64,000 nt of DNA from Hemibagrus wyckioides (Eukaryota; Chordata; Actinopteri; Siluriformes; Bagridae), in contig NC_080731.1 of assembly GCF_019097595.1 (NCBI RefSeq), positions 16,070,571 to 16,134,570 on the forward strand, read 5' to 3'. Positions 12,533 to 22,700 of the stretch are shown in pieces (position 1 is the stretch's first letter; every line of letters starts with the position of its first letter). Under the pieces are notes generated by a model. It did not search any database. It was not told where the DNA came from and saw nothing but the letters and a program-made list of their open reading frames with translations. The translations under genes and the position numbers were made by a program.

Positions 12533-15500
12533 ACGTGATTTTCAGATCAGAGCCCATGCCACACATCCACAGAATCCAAACAAACTGTAAAGGTCTTTAT
12601 TTAAAGAAGCTATATTTTTTTTTATTTTTTTTTTTTTATCCAAAGAGCTTGTTTTGCATCTCAGGTTTAGTTTGCATTCTGGGTTGAGGTTGTTGTTGTT
12701 TTAACCTTGTAACAGACTAATTTGAAATCTGCACAACCTCAAGAGGAGAGAACAGAGGTATGAGTCCACATTGTGGACTGAAAGGGGGGTAGGTTTGGGG
12801 AGGTAACTCGTGCCAAAACTTGCGTCTTTATGCAAGGGTTCAAGAGGTTACAGAGTTTTAGGTTACTTCTTGTAGAAAAGAAACAAACTGAATAAGGTCT
12901 GGAGATAGAAAAGCACTGAATAAAATAGAACCCCTGAGCTGAGACTTAAACCCGTGATACCGGTGTGTTGCACCAGACACATTAGAAACATATAAAATAT
13001 ACTACCATGCGTTTTGTTGTTCTTTCAGCTGCTCCCTGCTCAGGGCCGCCACAGCGGATCATCTGGTCAATATATATTTTAATTTGGCACTCTTTTATCC
13101 CAAGTGCCCTTCCTGACACAACCTTCCCATTTTATCCAGGCTTGGGACCGGCACTAAGAGTTGACCCCTCAGTGGTTGGGTTGGTTCACTACTCAACAAT
13201 CGAACCCACGGCAGTGATAGCATATATACGTTGTATTCTGTTTTCTATTTTTTTAAACATCCCCTTCCCTTTTTAAACACCTTCCCTTTTTCTAACCTAC
13301 TCTACTTCAGATGAATGAGCAGCCTTGGTGATTTGATGACACACTGTAAAGTGGGAAAGAAATCATGACGTCCTGAAGGAACTAGTAAGGAAATAAAGGG
13401 TGGTGTGATCTGGCCGCCACCAACAAGTTACTGTTACTAAGTATTTTGTATTAAGCGCACATCGTGAGGTGCTTTATTCCTGTTACAGCACAGTCATTTA
13501 GTCAACAATTACAATTTTGCGTTTATCAGTGAATGATGACAGTGGCATATTAAGAGGAGAACATTATTACAAATTCTTTTAAACTTTTTTTGTTAACTAA
13601 GAATCAAGAATTCATCAGTGGAAAACAACACGCACCCGTCAGCCAATCAGAAACTAGCACTGTGTATTTCTGAGATTTAGATTCAGATCCTGAGAGTAGC
13701 CTTATCTGTGAGGATTATCTGTGGAATCTTCACATAACCTTGTGTGTGTGTGTGTGTGTGTGTGTGTAGTTGGCTATACCTACATGTGCGGACCAGAGTT
13801 AGCTTGAAGAAAACCAAACCTAAGCCTCGGAGTTGTAGCAAATAGACGTAAAGTTTGAACACATGTATGGACATTGCTCAGAGCGCCGGCTGGCTCTACC
13901 CCGTCCTCCTCACTCAACGAGATGTGAATCATTGGTTCCTCCTCATTCCTGTTCTGCCTCACCTCCATAAATCTTGCTCAGGTTTTATTGCCATTATGTT
14001 TGCGTTGATTTAGCACGTGTTATGGCAGGGTGTTGAGCTGATGAGTTGGTTCATGATGAGACATCAGGGTTGTGTTTAAACAGCGTATTTTCCTCTTTCA
14101 ATAGGAGATTTACCTCAACACCTACAAGTGATGATCAACATTCTTCGCTCCGAGGACCGAATCAAACTGGTGAGCGTACACACACACATGTACACACACG
14201 TACACACAGCGACTCATGCCTGAATGTGATTTATTGACAGCCTGTAGTCTGCATGCCACTTTTGTCTCATTCATTCACTAATGAGAACGTGTGTGTGTGT
14301 GTGTGTAAAACTCTTCCCAAATGAACCTGTGTCATGTTTCAATATGTGTGTGTGTGTGTGTCAGGCGGTGCGGTTGGAGAGTGCTTGGTCAGATCGTGTG
14401 CGCTACATGGTGGTGGTTTACACCAGCGGCAGACAGGACACGGAGGAAAACATTCTGCTGGGGATGGACTTCAACAATAAAGACAGGTAATCACACACAC
14501 ACACACACACACGCACACACACAGGTTTGCCTTTACCTTTATTAACAATGAATAGACATGATGCTACTAGTTACTGCACATTGCTGAAAGCAATAATATA
14601 AACCCTTAACAAAGGACTATAATTAAAAAATAAATTATATATGATTTTTATTGGATCCAGGCCCTCTTCTTTCCTTTTTTTTTCAGTTTTCTGTTATTTA
14701 ATTGGCCGACCAAATTACGACTGGCAAAAATAAGTAAATAAACACACATTAGGTAAAAAGCACAAAGAACATTTTCTCTGTCTCTGTTTACTCTCAAGGT
14801 CATTGTCAATTTTCCTTGAATGAATATATTAAATACAAGATTAATAACGTACACAGGTGTAGCCAGTCACTCTTTACCTGCTTGTTCTCTGTGAGGAGGA
14901 GGTTTTCTACCTGTATTGTAACTTTGGACAGAATCTGAGCTCCTGGTATGACTCTACTGAATCTCCTAAAAAATACACACATTCTTAATAGGTTAGATTC
15001 TGAAATTAGGAATAATGACTAATTTCACGAGATGCTTAGGATGATGCATGAATTCTTCAGATTGACCTCAGCCTTGATCTTCAACTCCAAATCCAGCACC
15101 TATTCCCCCTGTGCTAGCATAGTGTAGGAGTTTTGTTAATGATTGTTACACCGTACATCAGCTTGGCTGAATGCGTTTTGTGATGATGTCACACGATGTG
15201 TTTCGGCTTTGCAGATTTGCACAAAATCAAAAAAATGTTCTCCTCTGGATATTGTGGATTTTGCCTGATTTTACAGTCACCTCCTGAAGGGACTTCTAAG
15301 ACCTTATGATTTAAACAACTTTTTTAGCAAGCTGATCATTTCTCAGTGAAGACGTATCTCATAAATCAGGAAGTTGGGTTCTGCTGCTCCTTCCTCCTCA
15401 GTGAGACAGACCAGCTGAGCTTTACTTCATTATTCTCTGTGTTTACGCACTCATCGAGACGACCTGAGTCAGCGTGATGCGTCGCTCGAGCCGAGAACAT

Positions 15501-16613
15501 GAACAGCTGTAATAACAGATCAGTAGCAAAACTTCACATGATTCACTTCAGCTGTGAAGAGAATCGTGATAAAGAAGAGTTTAGAGCTGCTGGACAGGTT
15601 GCACCAAATATAAAGAAAGAATGCATACAATTCCACTTTGAAATTTCTCTAACATTATGATTTACTTTGCTTTTTGTCTTGGGAGTGTCTCACAAAAAGA
15701 TTCATCATTTACATCATTAGTTTTGCACTAAAGCTACAAAGCTAATGTAGCTAACAAGTAAGATCCTGTTAAAGATGACTTCAATCATTTTTCAAGCTTC
15801 GTTGCTCAGAACATCTGTTATTAAACTGTTTTGATAAAATATTGATAAAAAAGTATTTTTACACTACTTTTGCTCACTCTAATCCACGGTTTTGAATGTT
15901 TTAAGGTTTTAAACTCCGCCCACTTCACATTATAACTCAATATACAAGCCAGTTTCCTTATATGTCTTATAAGGCATCAAATATTTTTAGAACACATGTT
16001 TAACAGATAAAAAAAATTAAGTAATAAAGTAATGATCTTAACAGACAAGTCTTTCTGCTGAGAATGTCTTCTTAGTGCAACTGTATTTGGTTTTATTAAG
16101 TATGAAAATGAATGCATTTTTAATTGGACAATTTGCAAAAATAAATAAAGGTACATTTTTGTCTAACATTATTAGCATGTCTATATGTCCTTGTCTTTGG
16201 CAAAAAAAAAATGGGGAGAAAAACATTAATGATGTCTTGAACCATGACACACTCACTTCACACAGCTGTGAGTTGCTCAGTTAGACAATAAAATATTGAT
16301 CAAAAGCCTCATCAAGGAGGCGTGGCCCAAAGACTGGACACATAACTGTAACTGTCCGTTAGAGATTTACTGTATCGTGATAGTTAAAGTGATAGAATAT
16401 CATAATACTTTACATTTGTGATGATTCTGATGTATTTTTTCAGTTGGAATTTTTTTTTGGTGTCTACAAATTTTGTAAGAAAAAAAGGGCATGAGCAGGA
16501 ATGAATCAAAATGAATAACAAAAACACTTTAAACCTCAGACAGGTCTTAGCTGAACAGTGTGTAAATTACAGTCACCTCAAACATTTGCAGATTTAGATA
16601 ACGGTGTCCTGTG

Positions 16614-16648
<35 letters not shown>

Positions 16649-16754
16649 TGTTCCCACAGTAAAAGCTGCTCTATAGGGATGGTTCTGCCTCTGTGGAGCG
16701 ACACAAAGATCCATTTGGATGGAGATGGGTGAGTGCAGCATCCCCTACTGGGCA

Positions 16755-16797
<43 letters not shown>

Positions 16798-19700
16798 TTG
16801 TAGCATTTAGTCTCAAATATTAAAAGTTGTTTTTTAAAAATCGTATGAAAAAATTGTCTAGTTAAAGCACCAGCAGTGTTTTAGCATGTTTTGTCTCGGG
16901 TCTTTAATGTGTATTTTATTGTCAGGGGTTTAGTTTGTATTTTATTGTCAGGGGTTTAGTGTTTATTTTATTGTCAGGGGTTTAGTTTGTATTTTATTGT
17001 CAGGGGTTTAGTGTGTATTTTATCATCAGGGGTTTAGTTTGTATTTTATCGTCAGGGGTTTAGTGTGTATTTTATTATCAGGGGTTTAGTTTGTATTTTA
17101 TTGTCAGGGGTTTAGTTTGTATTTTATTGTCAGGGGTTTAGTTTGTATTTTATTGTCAGGGGTTTAGTGTGTATTTTATTGTCAGGGGTTTAGTGTGTAT
17201 TTTATTGTCAGGGGTTTAGTTTGTATTTTATTGTCAGGGGTTTAGTGTGTATTTTATTGTCAGGGGTTTAGTGTGTATTTTATTGTCAGGGGTTTAGTGT
17301 GTATTTTATTGTCAGGGGTTTAGTGTGTATTTTATTATCAGGGGTTTAATTTGTATTTTATTGTCAGGGGTTTAGTTTGTATTTTATCATCAGGGGTTTA
17401 GTGTGTATTTTATCATCAGGGGTTTAGTGTGTATTTTATTGTCAGGGGTTTAGTGTGTATTTTATTGTCAGGGGTTTAGTGTGTATTTTATTGTCAGGGG
17501 TATAGTTCACATTTTATTATCAGGGGTTTAGTGTGTATTTTATTATCAGGAGCTTAGTTTGTATTTTATCATCAGGGGGTTAGTTTGTATCTTATTGCCA
17601 GGTGTTCGATGTGTATTTTATTGTCAGGGGTTTAGTGTGTATTTTATTGTCAGGGGTATAGTTCGCATTTTATTATCAGGGGTTTAGTGTGTATTTTATT
17701 GTCAGGGGTATAGTTCACATTTTATTATCAGGGGTTTAGTGTGTATTTTATTATCAGGAGCTTAGTTCATAGAGCTGTACACAAGGTACACTAAACAGGA
17801 AGCCAAAAACATGTATTTAAATTCCTGTCACTAAAGAGGAAACATTAAGCTTTCAGACTGGACGGCTAGGATGACCTCTGCTCACCCTCGTGTTCTCTTT
17901 TGCAGGGGTTTCAGCGTGACGACAGCGGGACGCACACACATCTTTAAACCTGTGTCGGTTCAGGCTATGTGGTAAGACAAGCACTTGAATGTGCATTTAT
18001 ATCAGTGTTGGCTTTTATTGCTAACTTAATGGATTTAATGAAATTCTGTCAGAAATAAAATGTTTACAGGTTTTGGATTTGCTGTAGTGTAAAAGAAATA
18101 AATCCCATCAGGTCGTGCAGGAAAATAATCAACAATGGGGTGGTGTAATAAAACCCAGCATGATGTGGAGATATTGTTTCCTCACTGAAGTTGATTAATC
18201 CAGTATGAACTGTTATATTATTATATTCAATTCTGGCTTCAGGCTTGGCCTCCAACCTGAGGATGATAGTGATGCTGAGGAAGATGCTCCTTTTCTCACA
18301 ATGGAAGCGTTTTTATAGATAACAGTCGTCACTTTTTCTGTGAGCTATTTTTGTCAAGAACAGCTCATTACTGACATGCAGACATGCTAAACTGGTAGCT
18401 GTAAGCTTCCATTACTTGTTAGCTACATTAGCTAGTGCAAAACTAGGCAGAAGCAACTTTCAGGCAAGGTAGTTGAAAGCCGGTCGTACCAGATGAGTAT
18501 GTTTTTTCTCTTGTGAATCCACCAGTCATATGTATTTGAATAAATAAATGAAAGTTGATACCTCATGACACAGCAGCACTGTTGTTTTGAGAAGCTCTGG
18601 TTTCATGTTCTGTCTCACACCATGGCCAGAGTATTAAGTACTCACGTCATTACCATGGAAGAAGGAAATGGTAGATTTGCGTGTGCTTTCAGTCGAGCGT
18701 GGTCCTACAGAAGGTCTTGTTCTGGTGGCTGGGTGGGTCAGGGGCTTTATATCGACACGCTGCTTGTTCACAATGTTGATCAGATGCACTGGAAGATTGG
18801 CCAAACTTGGCCGTGGGCTGCCACCTGTTGGTGAATGTGTGTAATTGACATTGCGTACTACTTCACATTTTCCTCTGAGTTTCTGACTGATGGAATAGAA
18901 TAGCATAGAGGAGATTTTTTTCCTTAGTGCTTTACAGACAGCATTTAACCTAATGATTCATGGCAGCTTTATGATTTGCATCTTCAGTTAGTTGTTGCAG
19001 GCATGTCATCAAAAGAAATCTATATGCGCCATAGTATGCATAATGTGGCTTGTCATGTCAAATGTTTCATTAGAATCAAAGGATGAGTGCTATAAAAAGA
19101 CACCAATACGAGGACAGCATAGGGAAAAAAAGAAAAATGTAAACGGAGCACGTTAATAAATCGAAAACGTATCCTCACTTTAAGAATACTTCTCTTGTCC
19201 CTGTTTTCTCCTCTGACTGCTGACGCAAAAATTAGCTTTCAATGCAGTTCAGTCATTAGAGGCTCTTCACTGGGCATGGAGAACATATCACACCATTTCT
19301 TAAGATTTTATTACAGTGTGACCCACGTAGTAGACTCACCTGGAAGTTTAGTGATCTTTGACCAGCATGGTGAACTGTTGTGTTTACCTGATAGTCAAAG
19401 AATTGATGTTTATACAGAGTGATGATTAAACTTACTCATAATAGTTTGCATGTAATCGACAGATTTTCCATCATCAGATATGAGCGAGCACGATGATGAG
19501 AGCAGTCCAGTTTCAGGTCTCTCACTCCAGACCTCTTCTCTGTTTACCAGGTCGGCTCTGCAGGTGCTGCACAAGGCGTGTGAGGTGTCGCGGCGATATA
19601 ACTACTTCCCTGGAGGAATTGCACTCACCTGGATGGGCTACTATGAGAGCTGCATTTGCTCCGAACAGAGCTGCATCAACGAGTGGAACGCCATGCAGGA

Positions 19701-22700
19701 CCTGGAGACGATGCGGCCCGACTCGCCCGCCATGTTCGGAGACAAGTGAGTTCTTTTTCTTACCTTAATCTTCTAACCTAAACCTCATTCACTATGTGCA
19801 CTGTATCCATGTGCAGTTTCATTATATTTTAGGGTCATCTCCTTTCGAACCTGAGATGTTCCAATGACATGCACAAAGGTTTTGGTAGTAAATGCGATTT
19901 TAGGCTTAGACATTTCACATGACATAAAGCTTAGAATCTCCAACACCGATCAGATAAATCTTTCCTTAACCTAATGCACATGCTTAAAGCATTGACTCTA
20001 TACATATCACATAGTTACTCTTGCCGTGGCTCAAACTGAAGAGATTCTGCGGTTTAACTTTCATCTGGGGTTCTGTCCAGGCCGACCGAGAGAGAGCGAA
20101 CCGAATGCCTCATCAAAACCAAACTCAGGAGCATCATGATGCTGCAGGACCTGGAGAATGTGACATCGAAGGAGGTGAAAAACAAATAGCTGTGTGTAGA
20201 TCTGTAAAATGTGAAACTTCTAGAGCATACCACCTGCTACTCATTCCTCATAAAACATGAGTGACAAAAGTGTAGCACTTATTTAGCATTAAATACATTT
20301 CTACACTGTTAGTCAGAATACAATAATTCCTGACCCATCAGAATTGAGATTTTGGGGGGTTTTTTTCCTCACACCTCAGATCCGTACTGAGCTCGAGCAG
20401 CACATGAACTGCAATCTGAAGGAGTACAAAGAGTTCATTGACAACGAGATCCTGCTGATCCTGGGTCAGATGGATAAAGCCACACTCATATTTGACCATC
20501 TCTACCTGGTTAGTGAAACTGAAAAGTTTAAGTAATACTAAAAAAAGCAATGATGTGTGTTATGTAAATCCTCTGGGTCTATTTTAGGGATCTGAATGGA
20601 ACGCTTCCAATCTAGAGGAGCTACAGGAGACAGGGTGAGTTAAACTGTATGGATTTTTGTATGGACTTTTAATGCTTTTTTAGCATATGCTATTATTAAA
20701 CTTTCTTGGAATGGATGCAATATTATATACCCTGAATGATACTCTTGTAAGTCTATTAACATTTTTGTTGTTAGGGTGGGCTACATTCTAAATGTCACCC
20801 GGGAGATCGACAACTTTTTCCCAGGGACTTTTTGTTACCACAACGTGCGCGTGTACGACGAAGAGACCACGGACCTGCTGGCTCACTGGAACGACACATA
20901 CAACTTCATCGTTAGGGCTAAGTAAGACAGCACACTACAATCAGTAATGTTTTATTTATGGTGCAGAGGTTTTATTTCTCAAACAAGTTGACCAGTCTTC
21001 AAAATGTTACAATGTTTGCTAAAGATCAGTAGACTCGGTAGCAGAGAGTGATAGTAATAGAATCAGTTATTGGTCATTAATCCACAATAAGACTTAGCAC
21101 TGTGTTGGGAACATAGATGTGTTTGAATTCATTATATGAAAGTAGAACCCCTAAAACAAATTAAATAAATGGACAGAAATTATACTTTAGATATACTTAA
21201 ATTTATTACTATGGTGGTTGTGGCAGCAGTCAACTCTGGACGTAGAGGAGGCAGGTTGAACCAGAAGGTCATGTATGATGATTCTCACCCATGTCTTATT
21301 ACCGCCAGTCTGTATCTGTATGTCTTAGTACTTTTAGAGACTCCCATAACTGAGCAAGTAAGAGAGAGAGAGTGAGAAAAAGAGAGAGATAGAGATAGAG
21401 CATGTGTAGCTGGTGGACCTTGTGAGACACGCTAACTTTCAAGCACATTTTCAACATACAGAAGAAATAAATATGAGCTCAGTGCTCACAAATTGAGTTC
21501 TTTAGCGATATAATCAGATTTAACACAGATTTAAATCAGTCTTTAGGAAGGTTTGTGTCCCTTCCATGTGTTTAATTTTTCTTTTATGCGTTCTCTCCTC
21601 TGACTTTTCAGGAAGAACCAATCCAAATGTCTGGTCCACTGTAAAATGGGTGTAAGCCGTTCAGCATCCACAGTCATAGCCTATGCCATGAAAGAGTATG
21701 GCTGGACCCTGGAGAAGGCCTACAACTTCGTCAAACAGAAACGCAGCATCACGCGGCCCAACGACAGCTTCATGAGACAGCTGGCTGAATACGAGGGCAT
21801 TCTGGACGCAAGGTCAGCATTTTCCACGCTGAGTAGATTTATAATTCAGTCGTTAAAAATATACTTATGTAATAATGTGGCTGTTGGACTGTAATTGGAC
21901 CATTACATTCGTGTTTTTTTTTTGGCAGACCTCTCACTTTAGTAAAATATTATTGTAAAGTAAGTTTCTCAGACAAACACAAGTTGCTATTATAAGTCAC
22001 GTTTAAAAAACTATAATTTACTGATTAAATAATATAATTTCCAACATTAACTATTTAGAAACCAATAACCATTTGCATAACGATATTTAAAAAAATCATA
22101 CTGCTATATTTTTGTAAATACTCTACAGCAAGCAACGTCACAATCGGCTGTGGCATCCAGACTCTGAGTGCGATCATCCTGACTGTCAACGCCCAACAGC
22201 ACCCTGCTGCGCTGACTCCTCATCCCCAGGGGCCGGTCCTTCCTGCTGTGAGGCTGCTGCCCACTCGTCACCCCTTGCTTTGGAACTTGACCCGTCCAAC
22301 CCCCAAAACTCCAACTACTACTTCCGCCGTCTGTCAGACTCTGCACTGGACAGTGAACCGTCAACACCAGTGCGTATGCCACCGCCTCTGCTGGATGTGG
22401 ATCGCGTTTACATTGAGATAGAGGATGTGGAGCGTGATGCCCTGCTGGATGATGAGGCATTTGAAACACCCCGCTTCACTGCACCTACCGGAGAGGGCAC
22501 AGCAGCGCAAACTTGCAGTCGTGGTGCCGAACCTCTGGAGGAGCTGCGTCTGCGCCTTGAATTCAGCACAGTAGAAGAGGAAGATGAGGAGGAGGCAAAG
22601 AAAGAACAGGAGGAGATGCAGGCACTGGCAGAAGGGGGGAGGAGAGAGAGAGAGGGAGGTATAGGGGAGGAGAGTAGCACTGATCTGGGTAACATGAATC

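Larger units (their letters stand above)
8998..14104 (+). other. ssh1 intron 2, remainder
   Basis: No coding exon is recognised. It holds a (TG)n run near 9975-9999, a retroelement-like tail near 10850-10890, an internally deleted Tc1 copy at about 11145-11440, a (CT)n tract near 12497-12530, a dispersed repeat at about 13025-13215 and a (GT)n run near 13741-13767. Confidence 0.6.

Noticed and set aside
16908..17768. Possible CRISPR-like or telomere-like array
   Set aside because: Units are directly tandem without spacers, and the GGGGTTTAG core is part of a 26-bp unit, so it is an ordinary minisatellite.
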